From the NCBI GenBank assembly GCA_019155205.2, contig JAHNZQ020003147.1:224128-288127 (forward strand): DNA of 64,000 nucleotides, written 5' to 3'. The translations under genes and the position numbers were made by a program. The notes under the pieces are model-generated. The model did not search any database. It saw nothing but the letters and a program-made list of their open reading frames with translations, and was not told where the DNA came from. The DNA is from Gracilaria vermiculophylla. Its lineage: Eukaryota; Rhodophyta; Florideophyceae; Gracilariales; Gracilariaceae. This document shows positions 44,915 through 56,859 of this stretch, in pieces; the first letter of the stretch is position 1; the number at the start of each line of letters is the position of its first letter.

Positions 44915-45744
44915 CGGTCGTTGGTTTGCAAGCAGGGATCAGTACTACGGTGAGCCACTTCCATCCCGTACACAAGCACGTTTTTGCTTGTTTATTTAGA
45001 TCAGACGTTTATTCGAAGACTCCTCGTAAAGCAGCCGCAGGACTGCTTTTCACACAACTTCTCAAGGCCTTTTCTGCCACCGCACTGGTTTCATATTTTT
45101 CTTGGCTATGCTTGACCGCAACTGCTGAGCTTCTTCGTGTCTTGAGGTTTTGACGAAAGCGAAACCTACCGCAAACTTGTCTACAGACACCACGACGGTA
45201 CCTTTCTTCAGCTCCTCGATACGATTTTTAGTCGATCTGCTGTAACAGTCAGCACATTGAGAGGCTTAAGACTATGATTTGTTCAGGATACAAAAAAGGT
45301 TTTACAACGTTGAGCTAGATAACTGTCTTTCGCAGATGAGCTCGCAATAGTAAATGATTGTCGAGCACGGTTATTATTAACGTTACTAGGATACAATGCC
45401 CTTACAACGATGGGCTCAATAATACTAACTCCGACGGTAGATGCTCATGAGATAGAATGATTACAATCCGAACAATGATATCGAAGTTATTTTTGTCCGC
45501 CTCACGTATGTTCAACCATGATGGGTTCCACCACATATTCTGCAAAAAACTTGAATATCTGACCACGAGCCCAAACAAATACATAGGTTGTTTTCCTGAC
45601 AGAGACACAACGAAATCCGACTACCTTCACCACATGTTCATTGCGAAACACATTAAAGCATGTCCATAGACAGTCCAGTGTCAAGAGCACGCCAAAATTG
45701 CAAGCACTTAAACATGAACGAATATGCCACATATCCACCAACGT
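44915..45744. other. Intergenic region between SNF2 and GNAT genes
   Basis: 830 bp, no gene seen. It should contain the GNAT promoter and the SNF2 3' end. Short open frames have no motif. Confidence 0.5.
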
Positions 45745-48700
45745 TTATCCTACAGCTGGGTTCGGTCTCTTTACTCGCAGCTTCAATGAAATATTCTCGA
45801 TGCCTTCCCGTTTACCGATAAGTTTTCCATTTGTTCTCCACCCCTCCTTCTGAGACGACCCATTCGGCAACTTCTGATCCTCGACCTTCCTCTGGGACTT
45901 CCAAGGCTTCGCCAAAGGTTCGTCGTCATCACTACTGTCTTGACAGTCAGATTCGCTGATAAAATCCTTACTCTTTTTCGAGTCTCCTCTATCATGCGTC
46001 ATGCTAATCTTTCCAGACATAGAACTTGGACGACGTACAGAGTTTTTCGTGTTGTTGGGGTTGCTCAGTGGCTCGCCCTCCATGTCTAAGGGCTCATCAC
46101 AGTCGGCAGAACTTCGCTTTTTCGACTTTTTACCTTGACTTGAAGTCACAAACAGCCTCTTGGTAGACTTTTCCTTCAAATCCATGTCTTTAGAAGTGTC
46201 AATCGATGAACCTGATTTCATTCTTTTCTTGCTCCTTTCAAAAAAGTTTGAACTGTTTCCGTTCGCCATTTCGAGAACCTTTTGCGATCTTCTCCGCTTC
46301 CTAGTGAACAATCCAGGACGACGACTACTCTTCACTGGGTTTTGATCTATGTGCTCATCTGCAGGACGAATTCTCAACCTCACATGCACTTGAGAAGTGG
46401 TTTCTCCATTATCAGGTGCTCTTCTGTCTTTCTCTGACTTTATCTGCTTTGAGTATCCATCACTTCTGGGCTTTCGACCTTCAGAACGCTGCGATCTGTT
46501 CTTCTTGGCAGTAGACATTGTTGTACTTCCTGTATCTTGTTCTCGGATCTTGCGATCGTTCTTAACTTCGTCGTCTGAATTCGAGATTTGACCGTTGGCT
46601 AGATCAGAAGGACTAACTTGGCGTACGTAGCTATTCGTCTCCTTTGAAGAGGAGGATATCGGAACGCTGATAGATCGGGACTCTAAGGACTTCATGCGCT
46701 TGCTCCCTTTAGTCCCTTTAACAGGTTTTTCATTATCGTTCTCTTCCACCGAGTCCATTCTGTCCTCAGATTCCCCTTTATTTCCGTCACTCTGCCGACT
46801 TTGTCTTCTCCGCTTTCTCCTCTGAAACACCTCTTCTACTGTAGCTTCGCCTTCCATGACCCTTAACCATTCGGTTTCGGTCAGACTGTCAATGTCATGC
46901 ATCACTTTTCGCTTTCTTCTTCCTCGACCATGCGACATGAGAATATCTTGTTCTCTTTCTTCAGCAGTCTTTTGGTCTAGTTCGGGTTGAAGAACCCAAT
47001 CTGGAAGCTCCTTTTCTTCGGCAAATATACGCTTGTAGAACCCATTTACTTCAGTTTCCTTGTCATATTTGACAAAATCGTTGTATTCATCATCGTTCTG
47101 AGCAAAAAGGCGATTCAACTCCTCCATAGTTGGGACACTTCCCGTGCTGTCTTCATCATTCCTTTGACGAAGAATGTCTTTTAGCATCTGGTGTCTGTCC
47201 ATTTCCGTGCTCTTATTATTGAACTGACCTGCTTGAATGATTTGCGCGTCAATCTGAAGCTTTCGATTGGCTTGCTCTAATATCTTTTCTTCAATAGTAC
47301 TGGGACAAATCAATCGGAACACGCGAACGACTTTAGTCTGACCAATGCGGTGAGCACGATCCTGAGCCTGAAGGTCCATCATGGGGTTCCAATCGGAGTC
47401 AAATATAATAACGGTATCTGCAGTTTGAAGATTCAATCCCAATCCACCAGCACGTGTGGAGAGCAGGAAGCAAAAATACGGAGAATCCTTGGCATTGAAC
47501 TTGTTTAGCAATGATTGGCGGTCATCAGCTTTTGTTGTACCGTCTAGGCGAAGGTACTGGACATCAATAGCCGCAAGGAAGTACTCTAGATAGTCCAAAG
47601 CCGCAGTCATTTGAGAAAATATCAATGTGCGATGTCCATGAAGCCGCAGTTTTGGGAGCATGTGGTGAAGCAAGTGAAACTTGCCACTAGCCCTGATTAA
47701 GTAATCCTGAGGAAGGTTTGCAATAGCTTCAAAATCGTAGAACAAATACGGATGATTGCAAACCTTTTTGCATTGCATGAGGAGGTTGTTGAATGCCTTG
47801 ACCCCATTTGATTTTCCAGTAGCTAATCCAATGCGATTCATTACTTGGCGATATATTACTTTTTGCCATGAGGACATAGCACAATGGAGTACGTGTTCAA
47901 CCTTCTGAGGCAGTTGTGATTCAACGTCAGTTTTCAGTCTCCGAAGAAGAAACGGTCGCAAAACTTGGTGCAGGCGATTGATGACCAACAAAGTTTCCTC
48001 TTCTTCCAGTTCTGCCGTATCTCCAAGAGCTGTTGTCTCGAAGGGTTTTTTGAACCATGTTTCAAATGTATCAGAGGATGCAAAAATCGTTGGTAACAAA
48101 AAGTTCAGCAACGCCCACAATTCAGTGAGATTGTTTTGCAGTGGAGTTCCAGTAAGGAGCAAACGATTCCGTGACTTGTACTTAACACCAAGCGTCATTG
48201 CCAGCTTGCAGTTGGCATTCTTCATTCGATGTCCTTCGTCAATAATAATATACTGCCAGTATATTGGGCTGAGTACATTCTGATCCTTCACAGTAAACTC
48301 GTACGTGGTGAGAACCACGTTGTAGTCCCCACTTGCCATTTGGGTTTGCTGAATGTTTTTCCGCGTAGATTTGTCCCCTCTGTAGACAACCTTCGTCAGG
48401 GATGGTGCCCACAAATCTAGCTCTCGCACCCAGTTCCCCATTGTACTGAGAGGGACAATGACCAAAAATGGCCCAGAGTTCCTCTTCTTTTCGACTAGAT
48501 AAGTAAGGAGCGATATTGTTTGAATGGTTTTCCCAAGACCCATTTCGTCTGCGAGAATTCCGTTCAAATTGTTGTTGTACAGAGATACCATCCACTTGAG
48601 CCCTTCAATCTGATACGCTTTGAGGGTACCGTGGACCATTATGGATGGTTGTCGCACTTCTTCCTGCACAGAGTGAGTGACGGTATAATACATATCTCGC

Positions 48701-50586
48701 CTCCGCCTCATGGCATCAATTGGGACGGCATCTCTGTCCCTCAACTCTTCATTAAAAGTGTTGTAGGCACCTATACCGTCTGTGCCTTCAGCTCTTTCCC
48801 TCTCACGTTCGACCTGAGCCCCTATTCGCATAAGATAGCTGTCCGTTTGACGTACCAACTGTAACAAGCGCTCATTCTTCGTGTTCTTGAGAAGTTTGAG
48901 GTACGCTTGCTCGTCGTTGCTTCGAAGAAGTCGAAGTCGTTCTATTCGCTCCAGCTTCCTTCGCCTTTCCTCTGCTCTCCGTTTTTCGATCAGATATCGT
49001 TCAAAGTTCTTCCAGACGCGTGCTCGAGCGTTCTTGGACTCAGAAACTGCGTTTTTAAAGTCGTTGTAGTGCAACATGAGCCTGGCTTGAAGATCCTTGT
49101 TTCTTTGAGACTTGAGGGACTCCATGCGGGATTTATCAAACTCTGCCATGCGAATGCTATCCTTTGCGACAGTTTGAGGATGTCTCGGAGGCATCTCCGG
49201 AACAGTATCAAATGGCGTGATGCGAGGATATCCGTTAGTGTATGAATAGATCGGCGGATCTCTTCGCCTAAAGAGGCGAGAAAGATGATCTGGAGGGACA
49301 CATCGATCTTCCTGGACAGCTGGAGAGTGCATCTTCTTCATTTCGGTGCAGACCCTGTTTCTAACAACTCTTTGCATTTCCAACAACGATAGTTGCTTCG
49401 CTTCGATAATGGCGTTTCTTCGCGTTTGCTCTGTCATATCCAGCGGCATTGCAGCCAGTTCTGCACGGCGACGTCGCAGAAGGCGGAGAATAACGCGTTC
49501 GCGTTCTGTGAGTACGGACCTAATTTTGGTTTGGTTGTCAAAGTTTTCGTGCTGCACCTGTTGAATTCTGCTGGGCGGCGGGTACAAGAATGCCTCCATA
49601 ACATGTTCAGGGGTACCAATAGTGTCGTTCATGACGCCTTTCTGGGAAACAATTGCATCGTTTGCAACATGTTTCTCGACACGCTCCGGAACGGGTGCAG
49701 GTTTCCGATATCTGGAAAATTGGGCAGAGTGATTGGGACGACGATCAAGTGGAACAAAGTTCGCAAGGCTTTGGAGGTCAAGTGTTTGTGACATCTGTGG
49801 AACTACTCGAATAGTAGATGGAACGATTGGTGGTTTCATAAACGACACAGTGGGAACAAATGACCTGTTGGCTGTTGTAGGAACAGTGGGAATAGGCTGG
49901 TACGTTGGCTGCGCGGATGACGGGTTGAGAGTGAAGGCGGGGGGGTTTGAGGGATGCAGTTGATGCAGATGAGATGCGCGCAAGTTGATGTCGGAGGACT
50001 GGGCGTCTGCAGACATTCGACGTCGACGCAAGTTGGCATGGCGGGTTGAAGCTTTCATGCGTTGTATTTTCTGCGCCATGACAGAGTTCTTGGCGTGCAC
50101 ATCGTTGTGGGCGCGCATGCCGAGCTCGGTATCGGTGGTGATAAGCTTGAGAAGCGCATCGGTGGCTGTTCGCGACAGACGAGGGAGTAGATTTAGTTTG
50201 AGTGGCGCGTGGCGTCTCGCAGCTGGATCGAAATTAGGGTGGGCGGCTTGATAGGCGTTGGCGTCTGCTACGGCGGCACCGCGAAGGGTGTGAGCGTTCT
50301 TGAGCCCCATGATGGCAGCCATGGTGGCGGTGGAGACATCGATGTGCACAGCGCTGGAAAAAAGGTCGTTGGCAGTTCTGGCGGCATCGTTTGAGGTGGG
50401 GAGGAGGACAAGTCGAGCCTGGTTGACAAGCTGCAGCAGAGCTTGGATTCTCGGGTCTGCAGGCGGCACCCCGGAGTCGAGGAGACGGCGGAGTTGCGAA
50501 GCGGCGTGGTGAACAATGAGCTGCGGAACTCTTGTGGGGACTCCCGCCGCAAGAGCGGCAATTTCGAGCTCTCTGTTTGGGGACAT
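45745..50586 (-). CDS. SWI2/SNF2 chromatin-remodelling ATPase, BRM/STH1 subfamily
   Basis: One exon, 1613 aa from ATG at 50586; the frame extends 29 codons upstream without an ATG. This is the motor subunit of SWI/SNF- or RSC-type complexes, which slides or evicts nucleosomes using ATP. Order: a low-complexity N-terminus; an Arg-rich HSA-like helix (EAKQLSLLEMQRVVRNRV) and the long basic helix before the motor (ARARVWKNFERYLIEKRRAEE); the DEXD lobe with DEMGLGKTIQT (Lys686), box DEGH (783-786) and LLTGTPLQNNLTELW; the helicase C lobe with STRAGGLGLNLQTAD and QDRAHRIGQ; then a SnAC-type segment (SHGRGRRKRKV, LTETEWLRVMEG). The last about 350 residues are charged and disordered-looking. I see no bromodomain, which yeast Sth1/Snf2 and animal BRM have. 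The HSA-SNF2-SnAC order excludes ISWI, CHD and INO80. Confidence 0.93.
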   Translation of the reverse strand: MSPNRELEIAALAAGVPTRVPQLIVHHAASQLRRLLDSGVPPADPRIQALLQLVNQARLVLLPTSNDAARTANDLFSSAVHIDVSTATMAAIMGLKNAHTLRGAAVADANAYQAAHPNFDPAARRHAPLKLNLLPRLSRTATDALLKLITTDTELGMRAHNDVHAKNSVMAQKIQRMKASTRHANLRRRRMSADAQSSDINLRASHLHQLHPSNPPAFTLNPSSAQPTYQPIPTVPTTANRSFVPTVSFMKPPIVPSTIRVVPQMSQTLDLQSLANFVPLDRRPNHSAQFSRYRKPAPVPERVEKHVANDAIVSQKGVMNDTIGTPEHVMEAFLYPPPSRIQQVQHENFDNQTKIRSVLTERERVILRLLRRRRAELAAMPLDMTEQTRRNAIIEAKQLSLLEMQRVVRNRVCTEMKKMHSPAVQEDRCVPPDHLSRLFRRRDPPIYSYTNGYPRITPFDTVPEMPPRHPQTVAKDSIRMAEFDKSRMESLKSQRNKDLQARLMLHYNDFKNAVSESKNARARVWKNFERYLIEKRRAEERRRKLERIERLRLLRSNDEQAYLKLLKNTKNERLLQLVRQTDSYLMRIGAQVERERERAEGTDGIGAYNTFNEELRDRDAVPIDAMRRRRDMYYTVTHSVQEEVRQPSIMVHGTLKAYQIEGLKWMVSLYNNNLNGILADEMGLGKTIQTISLLTYLVEKKRNSGPFLVIVPLSTMGNWVRELDLWAPSLTKVVYRGDKSTRKNIQQTQMASGDYNVVLTTYEFTVKDQNVLSPIYWQYIIIDEGHRMKNANCKLAMTLGVKYKSRNRLLLTGTPLQNNLTELWALLNFLLPTIFASSDTFETWFKKPFETTALGDTAELEEEETLLVINRLHQVLRPFLLRRLKTDVESQLPQKVEHVLHCAMSSWQKVIYRQVMNRIGLATGKSNGVKAFNNLLMQCKKVCNHPYLFYDFEAIANLPQDYLIRASGKFHLLHHMLPKLRLHGHRTLIFSQMTAALDYLEYFLAAIDVQYLRLDGTTKADDRQSLLNKFNAKDSPYFCFLLSTRAGGLGLNLQTADTVIIFDSDWNPMMDLQAQDRAHRIGQTKVVRVFRLICPSTIEEKILEQANRKLQIDAQIIQAGQFNNKSTEMDRHQMLKDILRQRNDEDSTGSVPTMEELNRLFAQNDDEYNDFVKYDKETEVNGFYKRIFAEEKELPDWVLQPELDQKTAEEREQDILMSHGRGRRKRKVMHDIDSLTETEWLRVMEGEATVEEVFQRRKRRRQSRQSDGNKGESEDRMDSVEENDNEKPVKGTKGSKRMKSLESRSISVPISSSSKETNSYVRQVSPSDLANGQISNSDDEVKNDRKIREQDTGSTTMSTAKKNRSQRSEGRKPRSDGYSKQIKSEKDRRAPDNGETTSQVHVRLRIRPADEHIDQNPVKSSRRPGLFTRKRRRSQKVLEMANGNSSNFFERSKKRMKSGSSIDTSKDMDLKEKSTKRLFVTSSQGKKSKKRSSADCDEPLDMEGEPLSNPNNTKNSVRRPSSMSGKISMTHDRGDSKKSKDFISESDCQDSSDDDEPLAKPWKSQRKVEDQKLPNGSSQKEGWRTNGKLIGKREGIENISLKLRVKRPNPAVG

Positions 50587-50969
50587 TAATTTGGAGGGAG
50601 GAAATCGAAATACGAATTTCAGACGGAGATGAAGGGATAAGAGGTGGTTTGCGAAGGAGGTGCGGGGAGACAAAAGAGGGCGGTGGGAAAGGGCCTCGGG
50701 GGAGGGGGGATACAGAGCTCAAAGCTTGTTCGCGATGGGAAGAACGAAGAGCGACGCGTCTGCACGTTTCGGTTGACGAAGGAGACGCGCTGGCGACGGG
50801 GGAGGAGGGCTCGGCGGACACCCGCGGCGCGTTCCAGTGGGCGCGCACGCCACACAGCAGCGCGACGAGGCGCGGGCCCGAACGGGCCGTCGCTGCGCGG
50901 TTGGGGGCGAGTGGGCCTCAAAGGTCGCGCGGGTGGCCACGCGCACACGTGGCACAATTGCGTGCTCGC
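50587..50969. other. Short GC-rich region between SNF2 start and PPTase end
   Basis: 383 bases. Both flanking genes are on the reverse strand, so the SNF2 leader and promoter lie here. The long plus-strand frame across it (50532-51509) is an antisense shadow of the GC-rich PPTase exon. Confidence 0.55.
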
Positions 50970-51805
50970 TCACCACTGCAGCAGGCGGAGTTGCGGGGCT
51001 TGCGACGCGCCCAGCGCGTAGCAGAGGGAAGCGGCGTGAGAGTCATCGACGGGCAAGTCCACGACGCGAAAGCGCTGCGCACCGTCGCGCGCAGCACCGG
51101 CTGCCAAGCCGGCGCCTTGCGCCTCTTCGCACACCAGCCCCGTGTGTTTGCCCACCGCAAAAGACCGCAACCCGCGTTGGATGCCATCGCCCGTGCATTT
51201 AACGAACGCCTCCTTCCGCGTCCACGCCCGCAGAAAGTGCACACGCGCGCTCTCCGCGTCGCCGCCGCACGCCTGCAGCCACCGTATCTCTTCTTCGTGC
51301 AGGGTCTTTCGCATCAAGCGCTGCAGCCCTCGAATCTGCCGGTCGTTCCGTTCTATGTCGATGCCCACTTCCCTGTCGCACGACACGCACACCAAACCCA
51401 AATTTCCCGTGTGCGACACATTGAACTTCAGCCGCCTGTCTCCGCTCAAGTGCGGTTTACCATGCGGCCCCCGCTTGAACTTAAGCTCACTGGCGCTTGC
51501 GTTTCGTAGATACCGCGCTAGCACGTCGCGCACGAAAGCTTTGCTCGAGCGGAATTGCTCTCGTCTCTGAGACAGCGCTGGCAACATGGGGTCAGACCTG
51601 TTCCACTTACGTAGTGTGTTACGCTCCCACGTACCGTTGCGTTTATCATATTGTTCGCTCGAGCTTTCTCTTCTTCGCAGAGCACCTGCGCCCACATGCG
51701 TCTCAGCCTCACGTCACACAGATTCGCTTTCCATACATCGATTCGGTTTCGTGCGCTGTGCATGCAACCATCGACGCTGACTGTCCATGCCGTCATTTTC
51801 ATCAT
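50970..51805 (-). CDS. Sfp/AASDHPPT-type 4'-phosphopantetheinyl transferase
   Basis: Two exons, 51805-51635 and 51566-50970, give 255 aa. The 68-nt intron runs GTACGT to CTCAG and joins in phase 0. The enzyme moves the phosphopantetheine arm of CoA onto a serine of acyl, peptidyl or aminoadipate carrier proteins. Family landmarks: DVWKANL and an acidic EEEKARA helix in exon 1; FVRDVLARYL; GPHGKPHL (90-97); FNVSHTGNLGLV; the metal-binding VGIDIE with Asp127 and Glu129; and WTRKEAFVK (172-180) holding the third acidic residue. The size fits the Sfp/AASDHPPT group rather than the small AcpS. Exon 1 supplies the N-terminal lobe without which the fold would be incomplete, which supports the splice. 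Two further ATGs follow at 51802 and 51796. Confidence 0.9.
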
Positions 51806-53501
51806 TTCGAGCGTCAACCTCCGCAGCACACCTCCAGAATTGCCCTCGTTTGTATCGACAGTACCCTTTCCAGTTCAACTGTAGAGCTGCTATCAAATCG
51901 GACTGTGTCTGCTGCTGTTACTGTACTAATGGACTTTCATGCCAGTCATCCCTTCTATCGTAGCAGTGGACCACAACTCATGTATCTGACGAGCAACAAT
52001 CTTGCTCAACGCTGAAATGGGGCGTGCGACTAACCTGTAACTCGTACTACATCTGTCGATCATGAACGAGGCTATGCAAAATCTGCTTAAAATACAGCAG
52101 GACTGCGCCTTCTTTTCCAGCGCAAATACTGTAGAGACTCTTTGCGCGATTTATTTGTACCAAACTGGCTAAACCCACAATGAAAACATGCCAACCCCCA
52201 AGGCACAAGATATATTACTCTCCTGCATGTCTTGAGATGCCGGCAATAATCATGTCTATCAATTCACAATACGCCCTGTGCTACGCAACTCCTGTGAACA
52301 CCCTGCTGGTATTTCTTTGTTTCGGTGAACAGTTGAGGGATGATAAGCTTGACAGAATGTGATAGGACCGCTGCTAAGCTACATGATACAAGAGTGTCGC
52401 ATCCTGAAAAAAGAACTGCGCTTGTCATCAGATCCGATATGCTGTTCAAAGAACCGCTCTCTCGCCAGAAAGACCAGCACTCTTCCAGGCCACTCCCTGA
52501 TGATATCATAGACTGATAAATTTCGGCGTTCACTAAATTCCCCTTCGCCAGTATACTCAATTAACCTGAAATGTACTGGTCTTCGATGGAGACCCCATCA
52601 CAGATCCGTTTCGCTTCCCGAATGACGGAAGTCAGGCACACCACGTGAAGGCGAATCGCTTGTACTCCATAGGGCTTTAAACTTCGTGTAGACAGCCGAG
52701 CCTTGTCGTAACGAAGGTACACATGTATAGTTTGAGTCGTACTTCACATCTTCAAGGGGCACTTATCAGAACGGTGGTAATTCTCCGCTGTGACAGCGGA
52801 ACAATTCACATTTGCTGTGAAAATTTGCACTTGTGCAGCATTGCATTCTCCGCGATTTATAGCCATATGCCATGTGCAATGAAGTTCAGAAAAGACGATT
52901 CATCCATTTTTCAATTTCTCAAGCCCCCGAGCAATCATCGAGAAGACCTATGGGGCAATTCTCGTAATCACTGACTTTCAGCTTCTGGTGTCCAAGGCCA
53001 TGCAGTTTCAAACACGGAATATTTCACTCATCTGGTCGCGCCAAATTAATCCGAAGTATCTACCCTGTTTAATACAATTCTAGTCCATGGTGCAGCATTC
53101 GAATTGGAAGATTAAATCTATTTTCAACATACTTTGACAACGGAGAGTCTGCATTGCAGAAAAGACACGAACAATAATGCTGCTGTCTCCTTACTCACGG
53201 AGAGTGTAGATGGTGGAAAGGAATGTCGGTTTGCCTCTATCAGCAGGCAAGACCAGTAGCGGATAGTGGCAGCCACTTGTGATTCGCTTTTTTTCAGTAT
53301 TGCTTCCCTTGTGAAGAGGGAGTTCGCTCAGGAAGCGGCGAAAAGCGAACGGTTACGAGTATTTTGCCTCGTTTGATACCGCTTCACTGCTGTCGAAGGA
53401 ATATCTAACAACTCCCCTCTCATTTTCCTAAAGGCGTTTCCCGACCCACATCGAAGAGAAGCATCTGGGAGCAAGAAGGAGTTTTTCCGTCTTTATTCAA
53501 A
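51806..53501. other. Divergent intergenic region between PPTase and GT90 genes
   Basis: About 1.7 kb. No gene or repeat is recognised. Short open frames (51497-52015 plus, 52264-52560 minus, 52723-52974 plus) have no motif. Confidence 0.55.
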
Positions 53502-55409
53502 ATGTTTTGGACAGGAACGTCACGTGAATACTGTTCAACAGATTCTGAGGGGTCTGACTTTTCTGATGTTGAAGAGCGAGGATGGACCAGAACTTCGAAT
53601 CGTCGTTCCAACAGATCCAAGAATGCGAGGCACGCGGCCCGCTCCCGCAAGAGATCATCGTGGTTTGCTCGATTACTGAACACGTCCGACTCATCATTGT
53701 CGCATAGAAGAAGCAAGAAGAACAGCAAGAGGTCGAGGATTCGCTTTGGCATGTGCCCGTATCCATCGCACAGCTGTGGAATGGTAAGCTGCTTCTACAT
53801 ATGCACTATCCCGAGTTAAGTGTTTATCACGGTACTGTTGCTAACATAATTGCTTATTTCCATTGGTTTCGTATGAAAGATTCTGTTGGCCGTTCTCCTC
53901 ACTGTCTACCTTGCAGATTTCCTCAGTTTATTGGTATGGAACTCTACAGGAATTTCGTACAGGACTAATCATTCTAGCTCTTCATCTCAGAACATCGCTT
54001 CGTTGCGTACTTCTTCAGATCGACTCAAGGCTGAAAATTACACCATGTCTGCTCGAAGAAATGGAGGAGGCCAAACGGAGTTCGGCGAAGCACGGGACCG
54101 CCATGGAATCGTTAATTCTGATAACAGAGGAGACACAGGGGAGGAAGCCAGAATCCAGACTGCTCCTGCTGACCAGAGCTTTGATAAACCCTTTGGGCAA
54201 GCCGGGCAGCAGGACACAGAACTGCCAAAGCATCCAATGAACCGAAACATTGTCGAGTTGCAAGTCCCCGGCGGCACCGGAAAGCTTTCTCTTGAAACAG
54301 TCAAGGACTATTACCGACGCCTTGCGAAAGCTTACTTGGAAACTTTCAATGGCGGAATACATCGTCAGATGTTCTTCGATATTTTGCGTAGAAGGACCTA
54401 TTCCCTAACGCCCCCAGGAGCGAACAAGGGAGTTCAAACGATCTTATTTCAAATTATCGACGGTCGAGTGTATATGATGGATCCGTACCAAGTTCCGAGG
54501 AATTCTAAGCCTTTTTACAGAACAAGAATCAACGAGGTGATCTGGCTACTTTCCCGTCTTGCGGAACAAGGACGTATAAAGAACACCGAGTTTCTAATGG
54601 CAATCCATGACTGTGTTCAAACAGTAAATAAGGAACACACCTACCGTGGAGCGCATTACTCTGAGAGCAATCCAGCGTTCACGATAGTGTCATGCAACTT
54701 CTCCAATAACATTCCGTTCCCCATGTGGGAAGGAAGCAAACACAGAGACGGTGGATTCTCTGGTTGGGATGAGACCATGAAGCAATACGCCATAGACGAC
54801 ATCCCATGGGAACAGAAGCAAGATCGAGCGGTTTTCAGAGGTGGGAACAGACCAAGTATGTACTTCCATAATAAGTCAGATGCAGACCTACACTGCCATG
54901 ACGTGGGAAGAACTAGGCTACTATACCTATCTCAACAACAACCGGACGTTCTCGATGTATCAGTCGGGGGAACTTGTGCGGGAGTGCACACGCAGTTGCA
55001 GCGTCTAGAACCAAGAGAGCATCACAGGTACAAGTACATTCTATACGCGGAAGGAAATTGTATGTGGGCTGATCGTACTAGACATCAGGTCTTTGGACCA
55101 TCTCTGATGATCAAACAAGAAACCCCTTGTGGACAATTCTTCGAACCACTTCTTCGAGCAAACACTCACTACATGCCGACGGATTTCTTCTTCACGGACA
55201 CAATCGAAAAGATCAATTGGGCTCGTCAGAATGACTATGCAGTTCGGGAGATGATCAAGAACGCAAATGAGTTTGGACACAATTTCCTCTCTTTGAAAGC
55301 CATAGAAGCCTATGTTGAAGTGTTGTTAGACGAATATACATTGTTGTTGGTCGAGCCTGAGATTAAGCTGGAAAATGGAGCAGTTGATGTAACCAACAGA
55401 CAGGTATGA
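53502..55409 (+). CDS. GT90 (CAP10-like) glycosyltransferase, type II membrane protein
   Basis: Two exons, 53502-53783 and 53880-55409, give 603 aa. The 96-nt intron runs GTAAGC to AAAG, with TGCTAAC as branch site. Exon 1 encodes a Ser/Arg-rich cytosolic tail. Exon 2 opens with the membrane helix ILLAVLLTVYLADFLSLLV, then a Gln/Asp-rich stem, then the CAP10 domain from about residue 230. Matching features: WEGSKHRDGGFSGWDETM, IPWEQKQDRAVFRGGNRPS, KYILYAEGNCMWADRTRH and SLMIKQETPCGQFFEPLLR. GT90 members transfer xylose or glucose to glycans or proteins (fungal Cap10/Cxt1, animal POGLUT1), usually in the Golgi or ER. Donor and acceptor cannot be read from the sequence. The stop follows a CAG-GTATGA that could also be a splice donor, so a further 3' exon is possible but not needed. 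Confidence 0.87.
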
Positions 55410-56859
55410 TGGTATCACCACTAACCTAGATCAGACTCCCGAGATTTTTCTTACGAAACGCAATGCGCTCGTTTAAGTTTTCATTTTCATATGGAACGGC
55501 TGTCGACGGTCTAAAATTATAGATGAAGGGGCGTTTGATACATGTAGTTTTAATGATAAGGGACATAGTCCGAAGTTATTTTCAAAAGTCGGTATTTCTT
55601 TGTTGTAGCACCTGATTAGACATGTCAGAATCACGCGCGTTTCGCTGAAAGAAACGAGAACTCATTTTGAGTCGTTTGAAGGACTGTTCGAATTCAGTGC
55701 ATAGAAATGCGTCTTCTTTCTAGAGAGCTGCATTGCGCGTGCCCATCACTATGAAGCCCATGAATAGCAACAACCGCATTAAGACTTTCGGCGTTGTACT
55801 TTAAAAGTAGAAAAAGATAATGGTAACGTATTGCTTTTGTTTTTTTTCCTCACATACCGAGTGCCCAAAGGCGATTATAAATATGAGAAACGGAGGACGC
55901 GTGTTTGATATGAAGAGTCGGTACTCATTAATGCGCCTCAAAGTTCTGTCCCACTTGTGGAGAGAAGAACATATGAATGGTAAATCTTGGCGTTGCTAGA
56001 AATCGTTTAGCAGCTTGAAATTTCAGAAGCCAGAAGCGAAAGACCCTCAGCTGTTCAGTCTATATGAAATTTATACCGGTGTGAAACCTTGATGCTTTCG
56101 TTTTTTCTCGAAGATCTGCTGTAAACACATGTGGAAAGATAAATGGTCCCCCGCAGCCACTTTAGTGTGAGGGGACATGTTTCAGTGAGAAAAAAAAAAG
56201 GCTACCCTTGCGTAATTAATCTTCCGTGCAGGAACCGTTTGCAGTCTATTCACGTCACTGAGGTGAAGTGGCGCGTTCTGTTGACGTCATGACCATGTTC
56301 TCTAAGGTATATCTATTTACGAAATCAGCCGAGAACACTGAGCTCGACGGGTGATTAGGTCTGCGAAAATATTCAAAGCCATTTGTGGCTGTAGCGTAGC
56401 AAATCCTTCGTCATGTGAGAAATTTTGACTGTGTTTGTGTTAGCTTTTGATCGTTTTATATGCACTAAAGTACTATTGTGCATTGGCAGCGGATGCCACT
56501 CTACGGATTTCTGCTGGCTACTTTAATGGAGGATCAAAATACAGTAAGAGTTGGCAATGTGACGGCAAGCGGGCATGCGCATGCGACCGAGACAAGCGAC
56601 GAGAAGCGGAACGTAGTGCACGACTGTTGTTTCGACGGTTCGTGGAGGTCGATCCCAATCATTGCCTTCCTTTTTGAATGTCACAAATCCACAGACCTCG
56701 CCAATCGGTTGTTTCTGTCAATGCGCGTGTCTTCATTCAACTTGCTTGATACAGCCATTTTGAAATGCAGAACGAAACAGTTGGGTGAGCAACTTTAGAC
56801 AGCGCAACGTCGAATAGAAGAGTAACGAGCTGCTTTTTTTCAGCGAATAACTGGCGGCC
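55410..56859. other. Intergenic region with a possible 5'UTR intron for the next gene
   Basis: About 1.45 kb. Near its end GTGAGC (about 56785) and TTTTTTTCAG (about 56834-56843) bracket about 60 bases with AGTAAC between, resembling an intron in the leader of the helical-repeat gene. A frame at 56478-56798 does not join in phase with the downstream ATG, so it is not added. Confidence 0.4.

Noticed and set aside
50532..51509. 325-codon plus-strand frame over the SNF2/PPTase border
   Set aside because: Antisense shadow of the GC-rich PPTase exon; the reverse strand has the real domains.
56478..56798. 106-codon frame upstream of the helical-repeat gene
   Set aside because: Does not join in phase with the ATG at 56860 and has no motif; may be leader sequence around a possible UTR intron.
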